NCBI GenBank assembly: GCA_038240335.1
Contig: JBBSDV010000079.1
Span: 1 to 14,113 of the forward strand
Direction of reading: 5' to 3'
From: JBBSDV01 sp038240335
Lineage (GTDB): Bacteria; Chloroflexota; Dehalococcoidia; DSTF01; JACRBR01
DNA: 14,113 nt
Shown here: one piece after another, positions 6,951 to 13,893 of the stretch
How the letters are laid out: each line of letters begins with the position of its first letter
Position numbering within the stretch: the first letter of the stretch is position 1
Made by a program: the position numbers and the translations under genes
Notes under the pieces: generated by a model
Databases searched by the model: none
Told to the model about the DNA's origin: nothing
What the model saw: the letters and a program-made list of their open reading frames with translations, nothing else

Positions 6951-8288
6951 TTACCGCCGCCACCGCTCCCGCAACGCGCGCACCTCGGCGTCCTCCGGTT
7001 CGTGGCGGCCGTAGCGGGAGGCGGCGAAGGCGTCGGTGATGGCGCTCGGGGCGTCGGAGGCGAAGTGGGCGTCGAGGCTCGGCGCGAAGTGCGACGGCGT
7101 CGCCGACGGCGCGCGATCGAGGCCGTCGGCGGCAGCGCGGTCGATTAGGTCGGAGTACAGCCGGCGGATGGCGATCGCCGATGCCGGGCGGCGCGGCGAG
7201 CGGCGAAAGCGGCTGGCGAGCGCGCCGAACATCGCGCCGAGGTCTTCGCCGAGGAGCGACTCGCCCTCGATCTGCTCGCGCTTCTCGATCGGACGCGGCT
7301 TGCGCTTCGTGAATCGCCGGAACATGAACCACAGCCCGACAAGCGAACCTGTGACGAGCAGCGTCAGCGCGCCGCCGGCGACGGTGTAGCCGACGATCCG
7401 AAACCACAGCGGCGTGCCGTGCTTCGTCGGGTCGGGCGCGGGGGTGTCGGCGATCTGTGGCTTCGGGAGTTCGTGCGTGCTGTGCGGCAGGATCGCGCCG
7501 AACAGCCAGCCGATGCCGCCGACGATCGGGCCGAGCACGAACTCGGCGACGATTGCTACTGCGATGGCGAGCGGCCGCCCGATCGGCGCGATGAAGCCGA
7601 GGGATGCCGGATCGATCGCCGCAGCGACGATAGCGAGCAGCGCGGCGGCGCCGAGCAGCGCGGCGAGCGCCGGCGCCCACTCGGCCGCGAACCGCGCGGC
7701 CGGCTTCTCGGCGTCGGCGCTCTGGAAGAGGGCGAGCGTGATCAGCGAGACCGGCACGTAGAGCAGCGCGAGGCCGCCAAACGACTGTGGCCCGCGCGCG
7801 TCCGGCGAGAGCGCCGCCGCGATCGCGACGACGACGAGGCCGAATGCGGCGCTGCGCGACACGGCGCTGAAGTCGGTCGTCTGCTGTCCGGTTGCGGCGC
7901 CGCGCACCCACAGCGCGATCAGCGCCGCGCAGCCGACGATGACGTCGGCGTGCGCATCAAACGCCGCGCCGGGCTCGGTGATCGTGTCGCGGAGCCAGCC
8001 GAAGCTCCATGGCGCGGCGAGCCCGCCGTACTCGGCGCGCAGGATGACGGCGAGGAGGATGATCGTCGCGGCCGCGCCGGCGTTGCGCAGCGATGACTCG
8101 TCGAGATCGGTCTGCTGCAAGCCGCGGCCGAGGGCGAACGATCCGAGCACGACAGCAGCGACAGCGACAAGCGACGGCGCGGGACCGTCGCCGCGCCCCG
8201 CGACGTGCACGGCGATCGCGACGGCGGCGTAGCTCCACATCAACTCGACGCCGAGGGCGAACGGCAGACGGAGGGTGCGGACGGTCAT
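6951..8288 (-). CDS. Polytopic membrane protein with C-terminal DUF4129 domain
   Basis: A 445-residue integral membrane protein with roughly nine to ten hydrophobic helices over residues 10-340, then a basic cytoplasmic stretch (FRRFTKRKPRPIEKREQ) and a C-terminal domain. The end fits DUF4129: IRRLYSDLIDRAAADGLDRA, then a TPSHFAPSL-like motif and ITDAFAASRYGRHEPEDAEV. DUF4129 usually follows a transglutaminase-like domain in MoxR/DUF58 operons; no such domain is visible here. ATG 8288 is chosen because its TGA/ATG context copies the ancestral junction with DUF58. The frame stays open upstream to 8456, but that extension is repeat sequence. It probably acts with MoxR and the DUF58 protein in an envelope or stress function; the exact role is unknown. 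Confidence 0.82.
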   Translation of the reverse strand: MTVRTLRLPFALGVELMWSYAAVAIAVHVAGRGDGPAPSLVAVAAVVLGSFALGRGLQQTDLDESSLRNAGAAATIILLAVILRAEYGGLAAPWSFGWLRDTITEPGAAFDAHADVIVGCAALIALWVRGAATGQQTTDFSAVSRSAAFGLVVVAIAAALSPDARGPQSFGGLALLYVPVSLITLALFQSADAEKPAARFAAEWAPALAALLGAAALLAIVAAAIDPASLGFIAPIGRPLAIAVAIVAEFVLGPIVGGIGWLFGAILPHSTHELPKPQIADTPAPDPTKHGTPLWFRIVGYTVAGGALTLLVTGSLVGLWFMFRRFTKRKPRPIEKREQIEGESLLGEDLGAMFGALASRFRRSPRRPASAIAIRRLYSDLIDRAAADGLDRAPSATPSHFAPSLDAHFASDAPSAITDAFAASRYGRHEPEDAEVRALRERWRR

Positions 8289-8491
8289 TTGCGCGGTCCG
8301 TTTGATTTCACCGCGAAGGCGTGAAGGACGCGAAGGGTTGATGCTGCGGAACGACGAGAGGTTGCGGCGTACGAATTTCTCGACGGAGACGTAGCATCTC
8401 GGCGGCCGGAGAAGACCCTTCGCTTCGCTCTGCGTGACAGCAGAAGCTCGACGCACAACGCGAACGGCAGACGGAGGGTGCGGACGGTCAT
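8285..8491 (-). pseudogene. Repeat unit c: duplicated DUF4129 start as 68-codon mini-ORF
   Basis: ATG 8491 opens a 68-residue frame whose first 16 residues (MTVRTLRLPFALCVEL) copy the N-terminus of the DUF4129 protein, with Cys for Gly at position 13. It then runs into a basic stretch (RAKRRVFSGRRDATSPSRN) that is repeat-derived. Its TGA (8287-8285) overlaps the real DUF4129 ATG at 8288 as ATGA, while its own ATG overlaps the stop of unit b. It probably has no protein function of its own but may pass ribosomes on to DUF4129. Confidence 0.55.
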
Positions 8492-8676
8492 TCGCGCGGT
8501 CTCTTTGATTTCACCGCGAAGGCGCGGAGGACGCGAAGGGTTGATGTTGCGGCGTACGAATTTCTCGACGGAGACGTAGCATCTCGGCGGCCGGAGAAGA
8601 CCCTTCGCTTCGCTCTGGGTGACAGCAGAAGCTCGAGGCACAACGCGAACGGCAGACGGAGGGTGCGGACGGTCAT
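8488..8676 (-). pseudogene. Repeat unit b: duplicated start as 62-codon mini-ORF
   Basis: ATG 8676 opens a 62-residue frame beginning MTVRTLRLPFALCLEL. It matches units a and c closely but lacks 18 bp. The missing stretch is bounded by TGCGG direct repeats in the longer units, so slippage or recombination between these is the likely cause, and the reading frame is kept. It ends in RPRE, echoing the DRE end of the DUF58 protein, consistent with duplication of the whole junction. ATGA overlaps link it to units a and c. Confidence 0.55.
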
Positions 8677-8879
8677 TTGCGCGGTCCCTTTGATTTCACC
8701 GCGAAGGTGGGAAGGACCCGAAGCGTTGATGTTGCAGAACGACGAGAGGTTGCGGCGTACGAATTTCTCGACGGAGATGTAGCATCTCGACGGCCGGAGA
8801 AGACCCTTCGCTTCGCTCTGGGTGACAGCAGAAGCTCGACGCACCACGCGAACGGCAGACGGAGGGTGCGGACGGTCAT
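8673..8879 (-). pseudogene. Repeat unit a: duplicated start as 68-codon mini-ORF, next to DUF58
   Basis: ATG 8879 overlaps the DUF58 TGA as ATGA, which is probably the original position of the DUF4129 start. The frame begins MTVRTLRLPFAWCVEL and then enters the same repeat-derived basic stretch as the other units, ending at TGA 8675-8673 overlapping the next ATG. It is the most diverged of the three units in the segment corresponding to LRVLPTFAVKSK. Confidence 0.55.
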
Positions 8880-10267
8880 TCGCGGTCTCCGAGCACGGCG
8901 CGCATCGGGGCGAATCGCTCCGCGTCGTCGCTATCGTCGGCGGGCGGGGCGAAGTCGGCCGCGAGATGCGAGGTGTCGCGGACCGGGATGTCGCCGAGCT
9001 CGTCGGCCCAGGTTTCGCCGCTCGACGATAGGACGACAATCTGGTGCCCACGCCGCCGCAGTCGGAGCAGCGTCTCGGCGAGGTCGGGCGGCATAATGCC
9101 TGTGATGATCGCCAGCGTCGTGCCGGCGCGGAGGCGGTGCTCCTCGCGGTCGAGCAGCGCCGAGAGCGGCTCGAGCACGAACGGCGTGACGACGGCGAGC
9201 GCTTCGAGGACGCGGATGAACTGCTCGGCGCGCCGTCCCGGCGGGATCCGGATCGAGCCCTGCGCGCTCGCCTTGGGCGGCGGCGTTGCGCCGGATGCGC
9301 GTGCCTCGCCGGCGCGGGCACGCAGGTCCTTCTCGCGCACGGTGTCAGCGAGCGCGTCGGCGCCGCGATGCGTCCACATGCGGTTGCTCTCGGGAAAGCT
9401 GCTGTTGGCGAGCAGGCCGACGCTGTAGCGCTGGTCGTAGGCATCGCGCGCGATCGACGCCGCGATCGTGATCGAATGCTCGAGGACGTCGGGGATGTAG
9501 CCCGCCCAGGCGGGGACGACGGTCTGCGTGTTGAGGCAAACCAGCAGTTGCTGCGACGATGTCGGTTCGTACACGCGCGATTGCAGCTTGTTGAGGCGCG
9601 CCGTCGCGTTCCAGTCGATGCGCCGCAGGCTGTCGCCGGCGCGATAGTCGCGGATCCCGGAGACCCGCGCCGGATCCTCGAAGACGCGCATGCCGCCGCC
9701 GGTCTCGCCGTACGGTCGCCGTGCCGGCAGCGCGAGGTCGCCGACATCGACGGTACGCGGATAGACGACGATGTGCGACGCGCGCTCTTCGTCGCGCTCG
9801 TCCGTGAAGAGGCCGAAGGCGTCGCCGGAGCGGAGCTTGGTCGGGCCAATGCGGAAGATGCCGCGTTGCGGGCACTGCACGTCAACGGTGCGGCTGACAC
9901 GCTCGTACGCGCCGGCCGACGTGCGCCAGTCGAGCGCGACGGAGCCGAGGTGCGGATGGAAATCGCCGCCCGGCTCGGCCGGGAGCATGTCCTCGGGGAA
10001 TTGCTCGCTCGCCTCGATCCATGGCAGCGGCAGCGGCTTGCGGTTGGTGATCCGCAGCGTGACTCCGAGCCGCTCGCCGGCGAAGGCGTGATCCTCGGGG
10101 ATCAGTCGCTCGTACAATACGCGTCGCAGCGAGTAGCGCGCCCAGAGTGTCGCCGCGCCGCAGGCAAGCACGACGGCGAACCCGAGCGTCACGACCGCGG
10201 CGTTCTGGGCGACCAGGCCGATCACGATCACTGCGGCCGCGAAATAGCCCCAGCCCTCGCGCAGCAC
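8876..10267 (-). CDS. DUF58 domain protein, membrane-anchored
   Basis: A 463-residue protein of the DUF58 family (vWA-like fold), the usual partner of MoxR ATPases. Two hydrophobic segments (about 8-25 and 27-45) anchor the N-terminus. A beta-rich region with LPLPWIEASEQFPEDM and CPQRGIFRIGP follows, and the hallmark DUF58 motif GIRDYRAGDSLRRIDWNATA (204-223) is intact. The C-terminal half resembles a vWA-type fold (LLVCLNTQ, then IITGIMPPDLAETLL and HQIVVLSSSG). The GTG start at 10267 lies only 2 bp after the moxR stop, so translation is probably coupled. The TGA at 8878-8876 overlaps the first repeat-unit ATG. Family members are thought to act as adaptors or clients in MoxR-dependent assembly; the substrate is unknown. 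Confidence 0.93.
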   Translation of the reverse strand: MLREGWGYFAAAVIVIGLVAQNAAVVTLGFAVVLACGAATLWARYSLRRVLYERLIPEDHAFAGERLGVTLRITNRKPLPLPWIEASEQFPEDMLPAEPGGDFHPHLGSVALDWRTSAGAYERVSRTVDVQCPQRGIFRIGPTKLRSGDAFGLFTDERDEERASHIVVYPRTVDVGDLALPARRPYGETGGGMRVFEDPARVSGIRDYRAGDSLRRIDWNATARLNKLQSRVYEPTSSQQLLVCLNTQTVVPAWAGYIPDVLEHSITIAASIARDAYDQRYSVGLLANSSFPESNRMWTHRGADALADTVREKDLRARAGEARASGATPPPKASAQGSIRIPPGRRAEQFIRVLEALAVVTPFVLEPLSALLDREEHRLRAGTTLAIITGIMPPDLAETLLRLRRRGHQIVVLSSSGETWADELGDIPVRDTSHLAADFAPPADDSDDAERFAPMRAVLGDRE

Positions 10268-10269
10268 CG

Positions 10270-11253
10270 CTAGCCCTCGACCGGCACCGGCAGTTCGTCG
10301 AGCAGTTCGCCGACGAGCGTCTCGGCGTCGCGGCCGCGCAGCCGCGATTGCGAACTGAGCATGATGCGATGGGCGAGCACGGCGACGGCGAGGTGCTTGA
10401 CGTCGTCCGGCAGCACGTAGTCGCGGCCACGGATCGCCGCGAGCGCGCGTGCGGCCCGAAACAGGGCGAGCGTCGCCCGTGGGCTGGCGCCGAGTTCGAC
10501 CGAGGGGTGCGTGCGTGTCGCTTGCGTCAGCCGCACGATGTAGTCGCGCAGCGACGGTTCGACATGGATCGCCGGCAGCATTGCTGAGAGCCGCACGAGC
10601 TCCGCGGCATCGACGACGGGCTGCAGCGCATCGAGCGGGTTCTCTGACTCGAACCGCAGCAGGATCGCATCTTCCTCGGCCGCGTCGGGGTAGCCCATGC
10701 GGATGCGCAGGAGGAAGCGATCGAGCTGCGCCTCCGGCAGCGGGAATGTTCCTTCGAGCTCGATCGGGTTCTGCGTCGCGAGGACGAGGAACGGCGCGGG
10801 CAGGCGCATCGTGTCGCCGTCGACCGTGAGCTGATGCTCCTCCATGGCTTCGAGCAGCGCGCTCTGGGTGCGTGGCGTCGCGCGGTTGATCTCGTCGGCG
10901 AGGACAATGTTCGCGCTCAGTGGCCCTGCGCGAAACTCGAACGTGCCGGACTTCTGGTTATAGAAGTTGATGCCGGTGACGTCCGACGGCATCAGGTCCG
11001 GCGTGAATTGGATGCGCTTGAAGCTGCAGGCGGTCGACGCGGCCAGCGTCTTCGCGAGCATCGTCTTGCCGATGCCCGGCACGTCTTCGATTAGCACGTG
11101 CCCCTGGCAGAGCACGGCGACCAGCGCCATCTCGATCACATCGTCGCGGCCGACGATCACGCGCGCGACGTTCTCGCGCACGCGAGCTGCCGCATCGCGG
11201 ATCGCGGCGACGGCGTTTGCGGCGGACGGCGGCTGTTGCAACGAAGCGGTCAC
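10270..11253 (-). CDS. MoxR-family AAA+ ATPase
   Basis: A chaperone-like ATPase that in characterised systems activates or inserts cofactors into vWA-domain proteins. The 327 residues show Walker A in EDVPGIGKTML (56-66), the MoxR signature FTPDLMPSDVTGI (82-94), Walker B in IVLADEINRA (115-124), sensor 1 LATQNP (157-162) and GTFPLPEAQLDRFL (167-180), followed by the C-terminal lid with LGASPRATLALFRAARALA. It is the first gene of the minus-strand moxR-DUF58-DUF4129 set. Start choice is uncertain: the only good Shine-Dalgarno sequence, AAGGAG at 11258-11253, overlaps the GTG at 11253. TTG 11241, four codons in and well spaced from it, is a better functional start (323 residues). Confidence 0.95.
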   Translation of the reverse strand: MTASLQQPPSAANAVAAIRDAAARVRENVARVIVGRDDVIEMALVAVLCQGHVLIEDVPGIGKTMLAKTLAASTACSFKRIQFTPDLMPSDVTGINFYNQKSGTFEFRAGPLSANIVLADEINRATPRTQSALLEAMEEHQLTVDGDTMRLPAPFLVLATQNPIELEGTFPLPEAQLDRFLLRIRMGYPDAAEEDAILLRFESENPLDALQPVVDAAELVRLSAMLPAIHVEPSLRDYIVRLTQATRTHPSVELGASPRATLALFRAARALAAIRGRDYVLPDDVKHLAVAVLAHRIMLSSQSRLRGRDAETLVGELLDELPVPVEG

Positions 11254-11444
11254 TCCTTGGTGAGATCTGCTTGCTTGCCTGCGGTGCGCATCGTGCGGGC
11301 AACGAGTCGCGTTCGTGAACCGATGCTACACGCCGCGATCTACGATGCGCAGGCGGCGCGCCATGGTCTTCCTCCGCCGCGCCTTGTCGTCGGCACGTTG
11401 CGCTATTTCGGGCGCGGCGCTCGCAGGATAGCATTCGGTACATC

Positions 11445-12095
11445 ATGCGAATCACGCGCATCCATCATGTGACGATTGCCGTGCGCGACGTCGACGGCGC
11501 GCGCATCACGTTCGAGCAGCTGTTCGGCGAACGGGCGAGCGAGGCCGTCCGCGTTCCCGCGTTCGGCGTCAGGTCGGCGACGCTGCCGCTCGGCGAATCG
11601 ACGCTCGAGCTGGCATCGCCCGTCGCGGTCGACAACCCCGTCATGCGCTTCCTCGAGCGGCGCGGAGAAGGCTTCTACAACATCGCGCTGGAAGTCGAGG
11701 ATCTCGATGCCGCGATCGAGGAGCTGGTGGCGCTCGGCGTTCGCGTCAGCGAGCCGATCGAGCCGGAGCCGGGCCTGCGCTCTTCGTTCGTCACAATGGC
11801 TGCGACACATGGCCTCAGCGTGCAGTTGGTGGAGGTCGTTGATGCAGGCGCGAGGCGTACAATCGGCAGGACCTCGGCGGCCCCCGCGCCGGCGGAGACG
11901 CCACGCCCGTCGATCGAGGCTCCGCAGGCGGCGCTCACGTCGACCCCAATCGGCACAAGGAAGGCATCGGGCGAGCAGATCCAGCTCGACGGCGTCCCGC
12001 GAGACGAGCAACCCGACGCTTCAACGGCGGCAACAATGCCGGGTACGGACGAGCCGCTCGATCTGACCCCGGATGAGTGGTCCGACGTCAATTAG
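11445..12095 (+). CDS. VOC-superfamily protein (methylmalonyl-CoA epimerase-like) with disordered tail
   Basis: The first 135 residues form a glyoxalase/VOC fold with two beta-alpha-beta units: ITRIHHVTIAVRDVDGARITF at the start, ATLPLGESTLELASP, GEGFYNIALEVEDLDAAIEEL, and LSVQLVEVV at the end. Pattern and length resemble methylmalonyl-CoA epimerase. His8, Glu55 and Glu130 could bind metal, but the third expected ligand, usually His in a GLHHIAFEV-type motif, is Asn79 here, so epimerase activity is doubtful. Residues about 136-216 are a low-complexity Ala/Pro/Thr/Asp tail ending LTPDEWSDVN, unusual for the family. It is divergent from moxR across a 191-bp gap; I see no convincing promoter or strong ribosome-binding site before ATG 11445. 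Confidence 0.8.
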   Translation: MRITRIHHVTIAVRDVDGARITFEQLFGERASEAVRVPAFGVRSATLPLGESTLELASPVAVDNPVMRFLERRGEGFYNIALEVEDLDAAIEELVALGVRVSEPIEPEPGLRSSFVTMAATHGLSVQLVEVVDAGARRTIGRTSAAPAPAETPRPSIEAPQAALTSTPIGTRKASGEQIQLDGVPRDEQPDASTAATMPGTDEPLDLTPDEWSDVN

Positions 12096-12129
12096 TAACC
12101 GTTCGTCCTGACCAGGCCGACTGCTCTGC

Positions 12130-12145
12130 CTGGCGGCATCGCCAG
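12130..12145 (+). terminator. Hairpin after the VOC gene, possible terminator without T-run
   Basis: CTGGCG (12130-12135) and CGCCAG (12140-12145) form a perfect 6-bp stem with a GCAT loop, 35 bp after the VOC stop. No T-run follows, so intrinsic termination is uncertain. The rest of the 197-bp gap to the next gene shows nothing else I can name apart from its Shine-Dalgarno sequence. Confidence 0.3.
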
Positions 12146-12292
12146 CCGAGTGGCGCGGCTCGACGAACACCGGACTCAGCTGCAACAGTTCCTCCAGACC
12201 CGCACGCGGAGACGGTGCGTTTCGGCAACTCCTTGGGATGCATCATCTTTAGGTGGGACGACTGCTCCCGCATCCAGTAAAGGAGACTTGAG

Positions 12293-12931
12293 ATGGACAT
12301 GTGGGTATGGGTCGCCATCGCTGTCGTTGCGGTGCTGATTATCGTCGCCGCCATCGCCGGCGCGATGCGCCAGCAGCAGAGCCGCCGTACCGTGCAGCTA
12401 CAGAAGGGCTTCGGTCCCGAATATGACCGAGCCGTCGACAAGTACGGCGACCGGAGCAAGGCCGAGACGGCCCTCCGTGGCCGCAAGGAGCGTGTCTCGA
12501 AGCTCCAGCTACGCTCGCTGAGCGCGAGCGCGCGCGCGCATTTCCTCGACTCGTGGAACCAGACACAGGCCCACTTCGTCGATGAGCCGGCCGAGGCGAT
12601 CGCCGACGCCAAGAGCCTCGTCGATGAGGCGATGCAGGCGCGCGGCTACCCGGTCGGGGACTTCGACCAGAAGGCCGAGGATATTTCGGTCGAACACCCG
12701 TACGTCGTCGACAACTACCGTTCGGCGCGTAAGATCGCCATGGCGAACGAGCGCGGGGAGGCGTCGACCGAGGAGCTGCGACAGGGCATGGTGCACTACC
12801 GCGCTCTCTTCACGGAGCTACTGAACGCCGCCGGCGCCGACGCCGTCCCGTCGACGGGTGACCAGCCCCGCCAGAGCCGCACCGGGCGGTCCGATCGCGA
12901 CCGCGAGGCGCGACGCGCGGCGCGGCGCTAG
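12293..12931 (+). CDS. Single-pass membrane protein of unknown function
   Basis: A 212-residue protein with an N-terminal membrane helix (4-24) and a soluble remainder. Residues 38-75 (GFGPEYDRAVDKYGDRSKAE, then LRGRKERVSKLQL) and 86-178 are well-ordered looking helical sequence. The C-terminus is a basic, disordered Arg-rich tail (SDRDREARRAARR). I recall similar anonymous proteins in actinobacteria and Chloroflexota, but no function. ATG 12293 is well supported by AAAGGAG ending 7 nt upstream. Residues 86-178 contain a module (W88, Q92, FVDEP at 95-99, LVDEAMQ, TEELRQGMVHYRALFTELL) that recurs in the next gene downstream. The short N-terminus and absence of a cleavage site suggest an anchored protein; which side the soluble part faces is not clear. 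Confidence 0.82.
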   Translation: MDMWVWVAIAVVAVLIIVAAIAGAMRQQQSRRTVQLQKGFGPEYDRAVDKYGDRSKAETALRGRKERVSKLQLRSLSASARAHFLDSWNQTQAHFVDEPAEAIADAKSLVDEAMQARGYPVGDFDQKAEDISVEHPYVVDNYRSARKIAMANERGEASTEELRQGMVHYRALFTELLNAAGADAVPSTGDQPRQSRTGRSDRDREARRAARR

Positions 12932-12942
12932 GACCGAAGTTC

Positions 12943-12963
12943 GTAGTTTGTCGTTTGTAGTTT
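12943..12963 (+). repeat. Tandem 7-bp repeat, three copies
   Basis: GTAGTTT, GTCGTTT and GTAGTTT stand head to tail, beginning 11 bp after the stop of the membrane protein gene, and stand out as T-rich in a GC-rich region. From memory, similar TTTGTAGTTTGTAG-like tracts are scattered in intergenic DNA of several bacteria. The rest of the gap (to 13051) holds only a weak GGCGA/TCGCC stem. Confidence 0.6.
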
Positions 12964-13051
12964 TCTGCGAGAATCGACCAGAAACGGCAGCACAATCGCC
13001 TGGGCGATGCGAAGCTCGCCGCCGCTGAACATAACGTAAGGAGACACGATC

Positions 13052-13549
13052 ATGGAACCTGAGAACGGGATGCAGCGCGCACCGGTGCAGGAGCAGAGCG
13101 ACATGCCCCCGGCCGACAACTCTCGGACCGAGGACGCCGACGCAGCGACAGCAGCGAAGCCCTCGCGGCAGCCGCTGTCGACGACCGACATCGCATCCGG
13201 TGGCAATCCGGGTGACGATGCGGAACCGGCCGCGCGGATGTCGCTCAAGCGGCCGGAGGACGCCGCTGCGCCCGCGGACGCGGTGCCCCTTCTCGCCGCC
13301 GATGCGACGACCGAATATCAGTCGCGCTGGCAGGCGATCCAGGCGGCGTTCGTGGACAAGCCGCGCGATGCCGTCGAGCAGGCGGACGCGCTCGTCGCCG
13401 AGCTCATGCAGCAACTCGCGACCTCGTTCGCGGAAGAGCGCACGAAGCTTGAGAGCGCCTGGGAGCAGGGACACGACGTGGACACCGAGGATCTGCGCAT
13501 CGGCCTCACGCGCTACCGCTCCTTCTTCCAGCGCCTCCTGTCGGTCTAG
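13052..13549 (+). CDS. Soluble protein of unknown function sharing a module with the upstream membrane protein
   Basis: A 165-residue protein. Residues 1-85 are low-complexity and acidic (Pro, Ala, Asp, Glu), probably disordered, with no membrane helix. Residues 89-165 are helical and line up with 84-178 of the upstream protein: W93, Q97, FVDKP (100-104), ADALVAELMQ, TEDLRIGLTRYRSFFQRLL. A stretch of about 20 residues in the centre of the module is absent. ATG 13052 has AAGGAG 8 nt upstream. It lies 120 bp downstream on the same strand, so the two probably arose by duplication and could act together; one is anchored and one is not. No catalytic motif is visible. Confidence 0.8.
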   Translation: MEPENGMQRAPVQEQSDMPPADNSRTEDADAATAAKPSRQPLSTTDIASGGNPGDDAEPAARMSLKRPEDAAAPADAVPLLAADATTEYQSRWQAIQAAFVDKPRDAVEQADALVAELMQQLATSFAEERTKLESAWEQGHDVDTEDLRIGLTRYRSFFQRLLSV

Positions 13550-13645
13550 CACGCGCAATCATTCGGCACGCGGACGACGACCCGCGGGGGCAAGAGTATC
13601 CGTGTGATGAGTCGCTCGCGTTCGATGATGGTGGCGCGACCTTCT

Positions 13646-13679
13646 CCGTGGCGCGGGCTTGCACGGCCCGCGACCACGG
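13646..13679. other. Strong 13-bp hairpin with one bulged base
   Basis: CCGTGG then CGCGGGC (13646-13658) pair with GCCCGCG (13666-13672) and CCACGG (13674-13679). The loop is TTGCACG and a single A at 13673 is bulged. A 13-bp near-perfect stem is much stronger than other repeats in the window. No T-run follows on either strand. It is a candidate terminator for the gene ending at 13549, or a folded RNA element. Confidence 0.65.
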
Positions 13680-13775
13680 TGGCAGGTGCTCTCGTACCGG
13701 CCTGCCTTCCGCGGCGGCGCGGCGGCGCATATCCGAGACGATGACGTACCCTGCGGTTTCATCCCGCGACGGCGC

Positions 13776-13811
13776 GTCACCTCGGCTGGTAAAGTCACCT
13801 CGACTGGCAAA
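13776..13811. repeat. Tandem 18-bp repeat, two copies
   Basis: GTCACCTCGGCTGGTAAA (13776-13793) is followed directly by GTCACCTCGACTGGCAAA (13794-13811), two mismatches in 18. Function unknown; it could be a pair of regulator half-sites or a slippage product. It lies about 130 bp before the DinB-like start. Confidence 0.7.
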
Positions 13812-13868
13812 AAGGATTTATCCGCGAAGGACCGATCACGGCCCGCTCCGTCGGAGCGCGGTCTCGAT

Positions 13869-13893
13869 CGCTCGCTGTACGGCCGAGCGAGCG
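13869..13893. other. 8-bp stem-loop upstream of the DinB-like gene
   Basis: CGCTCGCT (13869-13876) and AGCGAGCG (13886-13893) pair perfectly around a 9-nt loop, 49 bp before the DinB-like ATG. It could lie in the 5' untranslated region. Moderately above what this base composition gives by chance. Confidence 0.4.

Larger units (their letters stand above)
8289..8879. repeat. Three-unit tandem repeat (203/185/203 bp) between DUF58 and DUF4129
   Basis: Three direct copies lie at 8289-8491, 8492-8676 and 8677-8879. On the minus strand each consists of about 48 bp copying the DUF4129 start, about 145 bp of foreign sequence, and about 12 bp resembling the end of DUF58. The foreign part contains GAGCGAAGCGAAGGGTCTTC near one end and TTCACCGCGAAGG with GGACGCGAAGGG near the other. 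From memory, both resemble short intergenic repeats scattered through many high-GC environmental genomes. There is no transposase and no clear terminal inverted repeat. Copies differ by a few substitutions and one 18-bp deletion. Confidence 0.93.

Noticed and set aside
8289..8456. Upstream extension of the DUF4129 frame (56 more codons)
   Set aside because: The extra residues (SEAKGLLRPP and similar) are translations of the repeat. The duplicated junction points to ATG 8288 as the ancestral start.
8289..8879. CRISPR array
   Set aside because: The units are about 200 bp and contiguous, without unique spacers, and they carry gene-start copies.
8488..9900. 470-codon minus-strand frame across DUF58 and the repeats
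   Set aside because: It is a shadow of DUF58 in another frame: Ser/Arg-rich, with no family motif, extended only because the repeats are open in several frames.
11254..11444. Promoters in the divergent moxR/VOC gap
   Set aside because: Only weak TAGCAT-like hexamers without matching -35 boxes, and an 8-bp inverted repeat GCCGCGCC/GGCGCGGC (11376-11383, 11411-11418) that high GC could produce by chance.
13620..13700. Possible T-box or other known riboswitch (GTGGCA-like motif beside hairpins)
   Set aside because: No specifier loop, antiterminator or T-run fits, and the downstream DinB-like gene is not a usual T-box target.
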